DNA of 64,000 nucleotides from Hygrophila difformis (GCA_030278955.1 JAOANR010000013.1:44738191-44802190), one strand, 5' to 3'. Positions 33,031 to 46,982 are shown, counted from the first letter of the stretch. Numbers and translations are program-made. The notes: generated by a model from the letters alone, not told the origin.

Positions 33031-35640
33031 AAAATGCCACTATTGAAAAGTCATTCTTGCCAGGGCCAGGTAACACTTTGTGTTTCCAAACAGCTAGAAC
33101 AAATTGGAGAAGGCGGGATAACATAGCATGGTGCATGAAAAAAAATTCAAATTTTTAGGAGTAGTAATAAAGTGGCATGGAGAATGCATAAATAGTAAAC
33201 AACAAAACAGACAAAGCTAGCACATTGAGCAAAAGCCATATAGCAGTACATCAATTCTAGAAATCTCGAACTATTGAATGTCTCTCACCCCATTAGCAGT
33301 TCAAGAAATCACCAATTTGCCAAAAAATTACACTGCATAAGAAATTATCTCCAATATTTGAACAACATGATATAGCCAAGATCCCTTCTGAAGAGTGATG
33401 ATGACATTCCTTGGTTATGACTTTTGTAAACGCTCATCAGTCAACAAAAATCGATAGAAAATAAATTATTCCAAGAAATTACAGCATATGTACCCAGGAC
33501 CAGGCTACTGACAGCAAAAAAGGTTAAACTATAAACTATTAAAAACCTCATCCTCTGTTCAAGAATCCAAGAATATGTGCCCAAATTTTCTACCTAATAT
33601 AATAGATTGAAAGAAAATGCACGCACACGAATTCATCTCCAACTAAACAAAAGAAGTAATTCGGACTCTCCAGCTAATGAGTCCAGCTAATTTATTCAAC
33701 TGCTATGATCAACGAATCCAATAACCGGTAAGAGGGCATTTGAGTGAGCTCCTTTAAAATGTCATGTATATTGTAAGCGCCTTTACAAGCAACAAGCAAA
33801 ACAAAGAATGATTCTCCAAATCTCCCCTCAGATGAGCAACTAACACCAAAGCCAAAGCATTCACAGGTATACATGACAACGGAATCCTAAACAAAATCTA
33901 GGTAGTTGGACAGAGTGATATTTTAAGGCCACCGCTTCCTCGCATCATAAAATGGGACTTTCTCTAAACTATAGAAAGGAAATGTGCAGAACACGGAATT
34001 CATCTCAAACTACACAAAAGAAGAGAAGAAACCCAAAAAAAAGGGAGTGAGACCAGCTTATTGGAACAACACGACATCAATGGGATGTCCACAATTACAC
34101 ATGCATAAAAAATTAGAAACTCAACCATAGCAAGTTAGACATAGATTTGAGTGCATCAATCATCAAAATCAGACAAGTTTCAAGCTTCAATGTAGAACCA
34201 TAATTCATTTCACATTTGTTACTTTTATAACTTCACAATCTCAACAAAACCAAGTATCAACAAAGCTCACATTTTAAAATTCAGATAGGAAATTCAAATC
34301 CTGATCGCACAATTCCAAAAAATAGTTTCAATAGGCGCTTATAATACAAAAAAAAGAAAATCACCTATAAAATTGCAAACTTGAAAGAAGAAAACAAAAT
34401 AACGAACAGAGCGAATGAATCAATCAGAATTTACAAGAGAAGACCTGGACGGCAATCGCCAAGCTTTAGATTTCGAAAAAACATTCGACACTGTTGCAAA
34501 ACAAAGATTTCTGCTAAAACAAACATTTGGCCCTGGTAAGTATTGTCATACTTAGTTCTTAAATAGAGGCGGTGGCTAGGAATCTGAATTTGTGGGGTCA
34601 TCTTTACCTGCTAACCCTAAACCCTGAAACCATTTTAAATTCCAATTCGAGACGCCATTTTTGCAAGATACATAATTAATCAGAATCTATACCCTGGGTT
34701 GTAACAAATGTAACCATAGAACCAAAGAATCAGAAGGCAGATATATGGAAAAGCTGAAAGCAACTAAACTCACAAATTAAAACAAGTTAAGGTCGACTAA
34801 TTTTGAAATTTTGAAAATTGAAATAAAACGCGGAAGTCAGGCAGAACTTATTTTAAGTCCAAGGAAACAGAAGCCTTGCAACCCACTTCTTCACAGCCAG
34901 CCGGAAAGGGCCGGGTGCAGCGCCCAAATTGAAGCCGATGACGCGCAAGGAACCCACATCCCCAACCCCCGACCTACCGAACCCCAAAATTGAAGCCAAA
35001 GCCCTTAACGCCTGCCATAGCCCCTACCCGACAGGACCCAAATCAGACTGAACGAATACAAAGCGTTGAAACCGAAACCAGTGAAACACAACCGGACCTG
35101 ACAATAGAGCGATCCGTCAAACTAATTCAACAATGAAGCTTTACCTGAAAGTGCCCGCAGGGGCTACGACGCAGGCCAAAGGCCTCGGGAAAGGGCCGAG
35201 TGGTGTTTTTAACGACAGAGTGAGACTGCACAAGAAGAATCAAACACCATTATTTCAGTTTGCTTTTAACGGAAAAGGGGAAATCATGATGCATACCCAA
35301 CCGAGGAGGCCGCGACAACGGGACGGGCAACAGATCCGAAACTTTGATGCCTGTAGCTAAACCCTAAATGTTCAATGGAGATTAAGCTAAATTGAAAGCT
35401 AAAGAAACCAAAGAGAAATTCATACCAGGGGTGCGAGCTGAGATAGGAGGGCCGAATCAAGCGGAAGGCGGAATGGAGGGAGAACGGAATGCGGAGCTTG
35501 GAGCGTTCCTGTGAAAGAAACAATTAGGCAAATCGGCGATTGAAAAGTGCGACGTACGGTGAAAGAAGGTGAAAACGAGAAATGTGAAGAAGGCACACCA
35601 GACAGAAGGGCAAAATAGGGCATCCATGTCGCTATTTACT
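33031..35640 (-). other. Intron-like DNA and a possible non-coding first exon
   Basis: No coding exon was recognised. 35420-35625 on the minus strand is pyrimidine-rich, ends CGCACCCCTGGTATGAAT (a donor-like site) and resembles a plant 5' UTR. A second leader-like patch lies near 34440-34560. Both could belong to the CCCH gene or be separate captured pieces. Confidence 0.4.
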
Positions 35641-38255
35641 GTTGCCAGGAACAGTAGTAGCTGTGTGTCACATATATATAACAGATATATATGTGGTTCA
35701 TTTTGGGAATAACTTGTCGGTTAGAACCTAGTTTGTCGACCATTTAACGTGTTAAAAAGCTCAAGCAATATTTGCTATTTAGGTATAGTAATAGTAATTA
35801 GAAAACTCTTCGGCACATAAACATTAAATTGAATATTTTCATATTAAAGGTTTAACAAGCACCAATTCCTTAATAAGTTAATATTATATTAACATTCTTG
35901 TCACATTTATGGTGGATAAGGGTGGGTATGACGTCGTCAAATTATTGGCATATGCAGGAACATTGAAAGTGGTTTGTCGTCATTAAATTTATGCAAGAAG
36001 TAAGAACGAACGCTGAGCTGGAATTGAATAAGCATGGAAAAAAAAAAAGATTTTGTGAGGGTGCTGAATAAGTAACATTCAACATGTATTGGTATGCTAA
36101 CTCAATGAGGTGTATGTGTTGGATTTTAATGAGATATATGCTAAATATTTAATGATATTTGAACGGTATAAAAAACACTCAACACACAAAATACCACTTT
36201 AACACCTCAACACCTACTAATTTAGCACTCAGTCCAAATCCAAAAAGGATATTAGTAGAATATATGCAGAACGCAAGAGATCAGAGCCTAATTATTACAA
36301 AAGGCAAGAACACTAGTACTGTAATTAAGCTAACTATCCATATAATGATATAATCTACTATAGCTCTTTTCTATTTTTTTATATTTATATTTTTCTGAAC
36401 CATATAGTTATTTAGGTTTTTTCGTACAAAGATTTGGACTTAACGAAAGGAAATTAAATTCAATTCACTTGTTTGGTAACATACTAATATGTAATTCAGA
36501 ATTAAAACAATTCTCTTTCTTTATATTTTATTCTCTCTATAAAAAAAAAACGGAGAATTGGAGTATAGGGCTTTGGAACGGAAAATAGATTCTCACACTT
36601 CACCACACCAATTCCCAACCCAGCATAGGCTTTGGAACTACATAGAAGGCTACGGTGGCACGGAATACCACTTCAATCACAATTTTTTTTTTGGGGAGTA
36701 TAGGGCTTTTTGCAACCACTAAATTTTTTTAGGTGATATGACTATAATCAATTATAACATTTTTTTTCAATAGTCTTTGTATTTTAATTACTATCCTTAA
36801 TTTCAACATAGTTCCATCACTTTTGTGATACCACTGAAAAAAGAATTCTGGATTTGCCGCTGCAACCGGCCAGCAAACCATCCGTCATCTTCGTCCCTCC
36901 CTGGCTTCCGCCGTAGAGGCAGATCAGTCAAAGAAATGTCAAAATTAATTTTAAAAAAAAAAGAGAAAATCAAAATGAACCATATAGTTTTATTAGTATA
37001 TATTCTGGCTGGCCCTGCTACTAATTAGGAACCAAACCGAAACATGCATTGTGTTCATAGTGAGTGGAGAGTCGAGAATGGGTGAATTTTTGACAATTGC
37101 ATGCTGTGATGCGAGAAGTGTAATGCATGTAAACATGGTAACTGCCTGACTGGTGAGGAGGAGTTTAGAGTTTTAGGAATGGGTAAAAAAGGGCTGCAGT
37201 GTGTGACTAGTGACTGGGCTTGGCTTGGCAATTGTGATGCATTTATTCATTAAATGTGTCTGAATTATTGTGTAATCCTCGCGTCATCCTTTCTGCATAT
37301 TACGTTTCTTACATTTATTGCCTTTGTCCGAACCACTGCATCATCTGCATGTCAGCCTATTACTATATTCAATTATAAAGAAACAAAAAAAACACCAATT
37401 TTTAGTATATTTATTTCTCTCACCCGCCCTCCTCTCTGTCTCTTGCCGCAGCAATATGCTAATTACTACATCTATAACGAGCATGTTTGGGAGTTTAGCA
37501 GATAACGGAAGTAGTAGATTTGACCAGCAGATTTGATAACTAGATTTGAGTAGTAAATTTGACCAGCAGATAATAATAGTAGATTTGATTAAAGATGTTT
37601 GATAAATTAGCATATTGCAACAGAGATATGAGAGAGGAATGGGTATATGCTGCATGATATGCTTCAAAACAAAGCAGAACAGATTTGAGCTGATTGAGGA
37701 GAATCCGCTCATCTAATCCATCCCTTACCAAACACATAAAAAAAGCAGATAACTTAGTCAAACATGCTCATTATCAATCTGCTGTGGAATATGGTGCCAA
37801 CCAAACGAGCCCAATATACTATTTCTACATACCAGCGTCAACCTCCTACATTGTTAATTACGTTTATAATAATCTTACATTCATTAATTACATTTGAAGC
37901 AGAATTAAGAGAATTGGATTAATTGTAAGTATATATATGTATTATATATTTTTCCCTTAATTGATAGTGTAAAGAAATGTAGATGGAGTAGTTTTTTTTG
38001 GTTACAAATTGTTACAATTAATTTAAGGGGGAATTTTAAAATTTACGGCAAGACTGACGAATATCGTTACCTAAAACTTGATTGCTTGATAAAATAATAA
38101 AAAAAAAAAACAAATTCAGTGGGTTTTTTTTTCTTTTAGTGAAGATGGGCATTCTTTTATTACAGTGTTTGGCATGCAAAGAATGTTTTTAACTTTTCAG
38201 GGGAAAAGAATAGTATATGTGTATGTAGTTATATCTTTTTATTGAGAGCTTATAA
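35641..38255. other. AT-rich intergenic DNA with possible MITE at about 37480-37815
   Basis: GAGCATGTTTGGGAGTTTAGC near 37480 and CAAACATGCTC..CCAAACGAGCCC near 37760-37812 suggest an inverted-repeat element with internal AGATTTGA repeats. The rest shows no gene. Confidence 0.4.
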
Positions 38256-38869
38256 TCTATATATATATTAATAAAACCATTAGTGAACAACTTATCCTAC
38301 ATTTAATGTGGTGTCTCCATTTCAAATTTTCAATTTTTATAGATTTTTGCATTTTTAATTTATTAATTTTAGAGTTTCTCATTTATTTATTTATTCATTA
38401 TACATTTTCAATTTTTGAAATATATGGTATTTTCAATTTATACGGAATCCCACAATATTGTTCACTTTTAAAAAGATTTGAAAGATGTGAAATTTAAAAT
38501 TTAAAAAGATTTGAAAGATTTTGAACTTTAAATTTATATAGAATTCTCCATTTTAATTTATATATTATATATAATCTATCTATATATTATTAAAACCATT
38601 AGTGGTCAACCAAGTCAATATTTAATGTGGTGTCTCCATTCTAAATTTCCAATTTTCTTAGATTTTTGTATTTTCTATTAAATTTAGATTTTTGTATTTT
38701 TCATTTATTTACTATTTATTTATGTCAAAATATTTATTGATTTGGATATGGAAATCCTCATTTCCATTTTAAAAAGATATGAAATTTTCAATTTATATGT
38801 AATTCCCATAATTACCAATTTTAAAAGATTTGAAATTTGAAATTTCGTATATTTGCATTTATTTATATT

Positions 38870-38979
38870 TTTTAGGTGAATACCAGGGTATCCCCAGACC
38901 ACATTAGACCCAAGAATAATCCCTCGAGGATCTGCAAGGGCAATTAAGGGCGCCTCTCCCAAAGATTTTGGTTTTTTTA
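38870..38979 (-). mobile_element. Short SINE-like element with 13-bp target duplication
   Basis: ATTTATTTATATT occurs at 38857-38869 and 38980-38992. The body, read on the minus strand, ends ..ACCCTGGTATTCACCTAAAAAA, like the element at 46554-46650. Confidence 0.75.
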
Positions 38980-39884
38980 ATTTATTTATATTAGATTTTT
39001 GCCCTTTCTATTCCAACAATTTTTATTTTTACACAAATTTCAGTTTTTAAAAGATATAAAATTTTTAACTTATATGGAATTCCTACAATTTTTAGTTTTT
39101 AAAAGATTTTCAATTTTGCATTTATTTATTTATTTATTTTTGATTTTTGCATTGTATTATTATTTTAGATTTTGCATTGTATTATTCACATAATTTTCGG
39201 TTTTAAAAAGATATGAAATTTTCAATTTATATGGAATCGACATATGGTTTGACACATTGTTATTAAATAATTATTTTATTATTCGAAATGACAAAAAAGA
39301 AAAGCGAGACATAAATAATGGAATGGAATTAATATTGTTTATTTTAGTTGCATAAAAAATAATAAAAAGAAAAACTTAAATAGACTATCAGAGGGATGTG
39401 ATTTCCATTTTGGACCATAATGAGGCGATTTGAACAACATGCGGTCCGCTTCGGCCCTTTTGTGGGTCTGACAGCCTTGTAGTGGCCCAAAATTGTAAAT
39501 GAAAAAAATAATGGCTAAAATCTGAAAATTGATCATTCTTATTGCCTAAAAAAATTATTATCTCTAAAAATAATTCAAAACGATTATAATTTTTAAGGGA
39601 AATGTAAAAATTCATGTTCTTTGGATAATTGGTTTAAAGTAAATTAATTATTTTCATAAATCATATTATAAATAAAAGAATCAGATGTATAAAGAGTTAT
39701 TGGAAATGCGAATAGATCCATCAGTAAATAAAGGAAAATTTTATTTTTAATATATTTTTTAAGAAATAATTCATTAGTCTATATTTTAATAGATTTGTAA
39801 TTGACGGAATAACAAATATAAATATAGCTTTATTAGGTATTGAAAGGCTAATTGCTGCAAATTATATAAGTTTGAAAATTTTCT

Positions 39885-41320
39885 GGAATGCCGATACTGA
39901 ATGAAGTTTTAACGTTTGAAACATTTAATCTATTGATACTAGAACAAACATATTATAATAAGGAAGAAATGAAGGCGGGTCATGCTAAGCTATTATCTTT
40001 CTTGATTGATGAACGTAATAATGTTTATAATAAAATAATGTCTGTAGTTGATAGTGATGATGTTTGATTTTTTTTTCTTTATGTGGTGGAAATGATAAGA
40101 CATTTATCAATAATTGATCTAGAAAACATTATGTATGGCCCTTCGTGGAAGAGGTGATATGGTGCTGACTGTAGCATCCAGTGGACTGCATATTCTAAAT
40201 TTAGTATTCAACTAGATTGTGACGAGAATTCTACCTGCAAAAACTTACTCCATAAAATTATTTAACCTCTCTTCTCAATAAAACAAAATTCATTATTTGG
40301 GATGAAAATTCTTAATTGGTAGAATGATTATGAGCCAGTCTGAATTAACCAAATTCTCCATTTGATTTCAGATGAAAAAATTTCCATCTCATAGTTTGTT
40401 TTACTATGATTATTAAAAAATAAATAAAACTCAATGTCAATTTTTAAAGAAAGTTGGGCTTTATTTTCAAAACAAGTTTTTACCCGTGTCAGTGATATGT
40501 TGCAATATCTCGCGTCACTGGAAAGAGAGGATTCGAAGTAATATGTAATTAAGATGGATTAACAAGTGATATGTTGCAAGAAATATTGTTTACAATGAAA
40601 ATTATATATGACAAAAATTTGCCGAAAAATCAATTATGATGCTAACAATCAATTATAATATAGTTGAATGAAGGTTGCATAGTCATGCATCTTAGGAATA
40701 TAGATCCATCAAATAAATTATGCAATGGAAGTAGGTTGATCGTAAATATGATGCAGAACCATATAATTGAGGTTAAATTAATTTTCGAGAAATCATGAAA
40801 ATAGAAAATTCATTATTAGTAGAATATTTTTCGAGAAACCATGAAAATAGAAAATTCTTGATTGGTAGAATAATTATGAGCCTATCTGATTTAATCAAAT
40901 TCCCCATTCGATTTCAGATGAGAAAATTCTCACTCGCGATTTGTTTTGCTATGATTATAAACAAAAATCAATGTCAATCTTTAAAGAATGTTGGACTTTA
41001 TCTTCCAAAGTCATTTTTTAGCCATTAACACTTATGTTGCAATATTTCGTGTCACTAGCAAGATGTGACTTAAAGTATTAATATACAATTAAGAATGATT
41101 AACTCAACATACCACAAGAAATGCTTAAAATAAAATTTATATATGACAAAAAATTTGCAAAATTGATACTTGATGTAGGTGATGGTAAAGCTGTTATTGA
41201 TTTTGGAGATGTACAATCAGTTGTGACATTTCCAGATGGTATTTTTATAAACTCTATGGGTGATCCTATAATGACAATTTTGTACATATACAAATATAAA
41301 CTGCACCACTTCTAATACAG
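39885..41320 (+). pseudogene. Scrambled Helitron helicase (PIF1-type) remnants
   Basis: Pieces in plus frames resemble the Helitron helicase. Near 39998-40105 they read DERNNVYNKIMSVVDSDD then FFFLYGGGNDKTFI, a damaged Walker A. Near 40680-40765 they read LRNIDPSNKLCNGSRLIV. At 40879-41027 they read IMSLSDLIKFPIRFQMRK then LAICFAMIINKNQCQSLKNV and GLYLPKSFFSH, the conserved C-terminal motif. An earlier copy of that C-terminal part lies at about 40330-40520. At 41121-41280 LILDVGDGKAVIDFGDV follows, a segment that normally precedes the C-terminal motif. The wrong order, duplication and many stops show a dead gene. Confidence 0.72.
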
Positions 41321-41739
41321 ATATTTTTACAGATAGTGTTATACTAGCCCTTAACAATAAGATTTTCAACAATGAAATTTTCAGCAAATTGCAGGGGAAT
41401 TTTTCATATTATGCTTAATACTTATATTTAAATTTTTTAATTTGTATTTAAATTTCAAATTAAATAAAAATATTATTTTAATAATTATTTTTATTGATAT
41501 GTCAGGTTTGTACCGGAAAAGCCACAGAAGCTAAAGAAGACGGTATAATATAATTTCTTTGTTAGTTTTAAAAATAATTAAATTATATTATCATATACTC
41601 ATCTTTCGAATCTATATATAATGATTGCATGTTTGTCATTACTCAAAATACAATTAATTATTAATTTATATAATATAAATATAAGTATTATATAAAATAT
41701 ATAAATATGCCTGTCGAGTCTCGACGGATTAATTGCTAG

Positions 41740-42511
41740 AATTTATTTAATTACTACTGGTAGTTATGATTTATGTGTACGTATATGGTGCCAGTATGTC
41801 ATGGAGTTGGAATTTGGGAAATCAGAGCACGTGAATTAATTAGGACCGTATGTTACAGCATCACGCTTGGCCGATATACCTTAGAATGATTGATTTTTGG
41901 GGAATTTATTTTAAATTTTAAACTAGTATTAAATAATATAGATAAATGATTATTAATAAAATATTCTTACAATCTGCTTCACCAGTCAGAAATATACACA
42001 TAAGAATAGCCAAAGCCATGGGAGAAAGGGATTAGATCGACAACAAAGACAATTTTTAGTTAAAAGTAGCCAAGTCCTTAAATTTTTTTTTTTTAGTAAA
42101 ACTAACCTGAAGGCAGAAATTCTCCTAACTAATTATCCCACACAGTACAGTCAAATAGAAAATTTACTTTCAAAACCAAATAATAAAAAAAAGATAAAAT
42201 GCTAATGAAAACATTTGCTTTGATTTATTAAAGTGAAAATTAATTTTAATTTTTGAAGTAAAATTGTTGGTTTTGATCCCCCGAAAAAAAGAATTGTTGG
42301 GTTTTGAAACGACAAATAATTATAAAAAAATAAGTATTAAATTGATGAAAAAATTAGAAAAAAAATATTAACCTTCATAGTTTTTCACTAAAGTGGTCAT
42401 AAATTCATCTCTCACCTATTTTTCTGGTCAATAGTTTCACCAAGAAAATATGTACGTGAAAACTAATAGGGTTTATCCGAAGTAGCTAAACCTTCAACTT
42501 TTCAATTTAAT
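41740..42511. other. AT-rich intergenic DNA, nothing seen
   Basis: No repeat ends or coding potential recognised. Confidence 0.5.
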
Positions 42512-42516
42512 TTCAA

Positions 42517-42807
42517 TGTTGTGTAATATTTTATTTATATATGTAAGATATGTGCGAGATGTATCTATACCCATAAGTATATATGTAGTGTGTAGGTTTA
42601 GAGATAGTGAATAGACATGGAAAAACTAGAGAGAAACATGGATTAGAACCATGAGCAGCCAAAAAGCCATATTTTCATTTCATTCATGCTTATTTATAAG
42701 TACAAAGGTACAAGCCATGTACTACAAGATGAAGACAAGTGTTTGGATTACATGTCACTTAAATATAATTTATGGACATGCATTTTTATTTATGTTGCCA
42801 CGTAACA
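42517..42807 (-). repeat. 3' LTR of the Copia element
   Basis: 291 bp. It includes the short word GGATTAGAACCATGAGCAGCC shared with the partner. Confidence 0.92.
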
Positions 42808-44453
42808 CTCCCCCTTGCATGTCCATACACAAAGAATATGCCTTGTTAAAACCTTAGTAGGAAAAAACCCTGTGGGAAAAAATCCTAGTGAAGGAAAAAG
42901 AGTACAATATTCTCGTGTTGAATTCTCCCCCTGATTTCGACTTCATTTGAGATCTTTGGGTGTTTCTCCCCCTGACTTGAATTTCATGTGAGATCTTCGT
43001 TCGGGCCGATGCATGTCGATTTACTTTTGTAATTTCATAAAAGTTGCTATCGGCAATGCCTTGGTAATAAATCCGCTAAGATATAGTCCTTGGATCCTTT
43101 ATCGATTCATGAGCTCGGCCGAGCATTAAGCATTTAGCGGATATCCCTTTTTCATTGGGAATTGTTTAACACCTTTTCAAGTAGTGGATGCACCCAATTT
43201 GCAAACCAAGGCAAAATTTGGTTTTACCAAATCATAGATCTCAAATTCATTTTTTCCCCTTTCAGTAGTGCATATTAACTCCATAACGGATAATTTGGGG
43301 GATATTTATCTTCCGGACGATACTGTAATTTATTTTTCTATCATATGAAGAATTGTATATAATAAATCAAAGTCTATCGTCCTTTGAAGATTTTAAATTA
43401 TATCTTTCAATCTCAATGCCATTTATGTAGCCTTCTTTTGTTAGGCTTTCACTGAGGCTAGTAAATAACATGCATTCAAATTGCACATAGAGCCAAGATT
43501 TTATTTTTCCGATATTCATCAACCGATTTAGGTTTGCAATATGGGTTCCAAATATCTTTGCTTGTGACGATTGATTGAGATCTCATTATTTTTAAGGTAT
43601 GGGCCCTGCTCTTTTGGAGCAATTTGCTCTTTTGTAGAGCTTGTTTCAACAATTCGTCACTTTCTAAAATTTATAAACCTCGAGGATTTTTGTAGTTGGA
43701 ACCAGATGATTTACCGTACTTCAAGCGTGCAAAATATTCATTTTTCACGTTTGTAATTGGTCCATTCAGGACATAATCGGAACCAAGTGATTATCTTGTG
43801 CCACAATTATTTTACTAGGGCAACAAGTTTTCCTTGGGTAATGCCGATATGCGGGATTTAGTAACTCTTTTAGAGTTATATGATACGCTTGTTTTGCAAT
43901 TTATGCAATATAGTTTTTTTCAGTCACAATAATATATTTTCGGTTGATCAATAATATATTTTCGGTTGATCCATATCTCTCCTAATGTCGGAAAATAATA
44001 ATCTGCAAACCATATATAAAATCACCATACTTTGGTACCAAATATAATTTATTAATGGTGATTTATATCCGACATATGTCTACCCAATCGTCATTGGGAT
44101 CCTAATTAGGGTGGCATAATGGGGGACTTATATCGCACACCCAGATATACTTTAATTTACTAAACATTGGGCTTATGTCAATGTTAGTGAGAGAGAATTA
44201 ATGACAATCGGTCGGCTTTATTTTCATAAGCGATGCTACATAGCATGTCCCCAAAATGATGTAGGTAACTTTGACCTTATCGTGCAATTTAATTATTACT
44301 TATTTTGGTATATATTTTGGCCAGGCCTGGCTTGCACGCGATTAAAATCCAATGACACTATCCAATCTTATTTTCTTTATTGGATATCATTGTGCTCACA
44401 ATTTAATTATAAGCAACGCATATAGATTCATTTGAATTTAAATTTCCAATCAT

Positions 44454-44756
44454 TCACCCCAGCATGATGCTCTTAGGAGGATGCCCAAGCTGATTGTGCC
44501 AAGTAAGAAAATTATGAGTAGACTTCAGGTCTACCACATGATATATTTCAACGGTACTCAGCTTTAATTTGTATGGTATATGCCAGAGGATATTGATGCA
44601 ATTTTCTTTTAATTTCTTTGCATCATAATCTGAATAATCAAGAAATAATGTTATTGCCTCATTCTGTATTTCATAATGATATGAATTTTTTCGAATATCA
44701 CTGAAGCTTAGTAAGCTCTTTCGAGATTTTCTCGAGAATAGTGCATATTCAAGCAC
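44454..44756 (-). pseudogene. Copia pol remnant (GAG-pre-integrase region)
   Basis: A 100-residue minus-strand frame ends with FLTWHNQLGHPPKSIML, the HxxLGH motif that precedes Copia integrase. No integrase core, reverse transcriptase or RNase H follows in an open frame. Confidence 0.7.
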
Positions 44757-46038
44757 AATTTTTCTTCTCCTTCAGGAGATATACAATGACTCTTCCAGAG
44801 TTCTTTTGAACTTCCACTGATTTTATTAGCAGTAAGCTTTTCCTTTTTCAGTTGGGATAATAGCTTTTGCTTTTCAATACATTGTGCATAGCTGCACCGT
44901 GGATGAGGCAGACATCATCCTCGGCTTTATTTTATTTTGGCATCCATTTATCTTTCCAAGAAGGCAGGCATGAGTGTATAATTTATATACACAAAACATT
45001 CAAATTGCAAGGGGGTTATAATGGGGAGTAAAAACATGAATTTTCATTTCATTTGGCACCAATATGTGCGCAATAAATTTATTTAAGTCCACACACGTGA
45101 TACATATTTCACTTTATTATCACATCAATCATCGTGATCAATACGATTTGTTTTAACCTTAAGGCCTTTCATTTAAACAAGCCACATGTCTAGCTAGATG
45201 TCATTTAAATGTTCAATGGCTTTTGATATCACAATGAGATGATTTTATCATGATATTTTCTTTCTGGTACAGTGGTATTAAACCACTAATGGGATTTATA
45301 AGGCCTTTTGTGGTTATACCATATATTTAATTAATTCCGGGGAATTCGTATTTTCATTTTGCCAATATATCTAACCCGGTTCAATTTCCGATTACGATTT
45401 CAATAATATGTTGCCTTTTGGCACATCATAATCACGCTCTGATATTTATATTTTGTCATATTCTTCTTTAGAGAGGGCAAGCATTTGTCGGCTTGAATTC
45501 GGAATATTTCAGCAATATTTCATTGCTTTGTCTAATTAAGAAAACCAACATTCATTATTGACTATATAATTTTTCTCACAATTTATTGGACTTTCAATAG
45601 CCCTTTTCATATATAGGCATAATAGCCATTTTATACCACTTTGGTATTTCAAAGGTCACCCGGTTTAACCGGGCACATATATTCTCTCTTTTGGGGTTTC
45701 CCGTTTCCCTTATTTTGGGATTTTGACAAATTTTGTCTTTATACAGTGACTTGATTCGTGCCACAATTCCTTTGATTCTGGGCAATAACTCAAATCTCTT
45801 CTTCAAGCCAAGTGTGATATATTTCTATCACAAAAGTACCACTTTCCAAGGCTCATACATTTAGGCCAAATGCATTTGTGCATTACTCGTCCAATACATG
45901 GACACCAAATTCAATCCTGCAAAGTTAGTCGTAATATAAAATTGAAATTAGTAAATTCATAAGTATACCTCCGATAATTTTGGTAGATTTAAATCTTCTT
46001 CCAACAGCACCTCGACAGAGCTACTCGTGCTGATAACG

Positions 46039-46329
46039 TGTTGTGTAATATTTTATTTATATATGTAAGATATGTGCGAGATGTATCTATACCCATAAGT
46101 ATATATGTTGTGTGTAGGTTTAGAGATAGTGAATAGACATGGAAAAACTAGAGAGAAACATGGATTAGAACCATGAGCAGCCAAAAAGCCATATTTTCAT
46201 TTCATTCATGCTTATTTATAAGTACAAAGGTACAAGCAATGTACTACAAGATGAAGACAAGTGTTTAGATTACATGTCACTTAAATATAATTTATGGACA
46301 TGCATTTTTATTTATGTTGCCACGTAACA
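46039..46329 (-). repeat. 5' LTR of the Copia element
   Basis: 291 bp, with the primer binding site at about 46024-46038. Confidence 0.92.
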
Positions 46330-46553
46330 TTCAATCCTTTTTTTTTATATAATAAAAAAGAACAGTAATTTAGTTAAATATTCAACTTTTTATTCTGGAA
46401 TAATATTTAATTATATAATAATATATAGAATATTATCTCATTCGTCAATTCATAATAAATTAAAATATTTTCTAAAAGCTAGGTTTTATAAAACTAATAA
46501 ATTAGAATACGCAGAAATATTAATTAAATAAAATTTTAATAATAAACTACTTA

Positions 46554-46650
46554 ATTGGGAGAGCTAGGAACCCTTCAATGCCCACCCGATCATCGAACGA
46601 TTAGTCTTGGGTTCAATGTAACATGGGATACCATGGTATTCACCTAAAAA
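46554..46650 (+). mobile_element. Short SINE-like element with 16-bp target duplication
   Basis: AATAATAAACTACTTA occurs at 46538-46553 and 46651-46666. The 97-bp body (GGGAGAGCTAGGAACCCTTC..GGTATTCACCTAAAAAA) matches 38870-38979 read on the other strand. Confidence 0.8.
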
Positions 46651-46982
46651 AATAATAAACTACTTAAAAATTCATGATATAAAAAATACCCGGAATTTAA
46701 AATAATTATAATAATTAAATACTATATATTATACTACTTATATTGCTTATTTTAACCCAATAAATGTTTTACTATTATTATTGGGCTTTGGTTAGGGTGC
46801 TGAGACCCATGTCTCTTGATGTACTGTGACACATCCAAGCCATTGATGAAATATTGAAATCAATGGCTAAGATTAATACAATGGGTACTATTGTAATTTC
46901 AATAAGATCCAAATAATCTCTATTCATTTTTCTCAATTCTCATGCTCATACTTCTCTCTCTCATAATCTACTCTTTCTTTTT

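Larger units (their letters stand above)
38256..41739 (+). mobile_element. Decayed Helitron with duplicated 5' ends
   Basis: Two Helitron-like 5' termini, TCTATATATATATTAATAAAACCATTAGTG (38256) and TCTATCTATATATTATTAAAACCATTAGTGG (38575), each follow A and share about 100 bp of downstream sequence. At the far end the perfect palindrome GTCGAG-T-CTCGAC (41713-41725) is followed by 10 bases and CTAG (41736-41739), as at Helitron 3' ends, although the next base is A rather than T. Pieces of the element's helicase lie between. A SINE inserted at 38870. Confidence 0.7.
42517..46329 (-). mobile_element. Copia LTR retrotransposon with near-identical LTRs and degenerate interior
   Basis: LTRs 42517-42807 and 46039-46329 are both 291 bp (TGTTGTG...CGTAACA) and differ at three positions (about 1%). 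A perfect 5-bp target duplication TTCAA lies at 42512-42516 and 46330-46334. On the minus strand the primer site CGTTATCAGCACGAG adjoins the 5' LTR, and a purine tract (AAGGGGGAG) adjoins the 3' LTR, fixing orientation. The 3.2-kb interior has only fragments of pol and no long open frame. Confidence 0.9.

Noticed and set aside
45594..45806. 70-residue open frame in the Copia interior as a gene
   Set aside because: No recognised gag or host domain; it lies inside a degenerate element.
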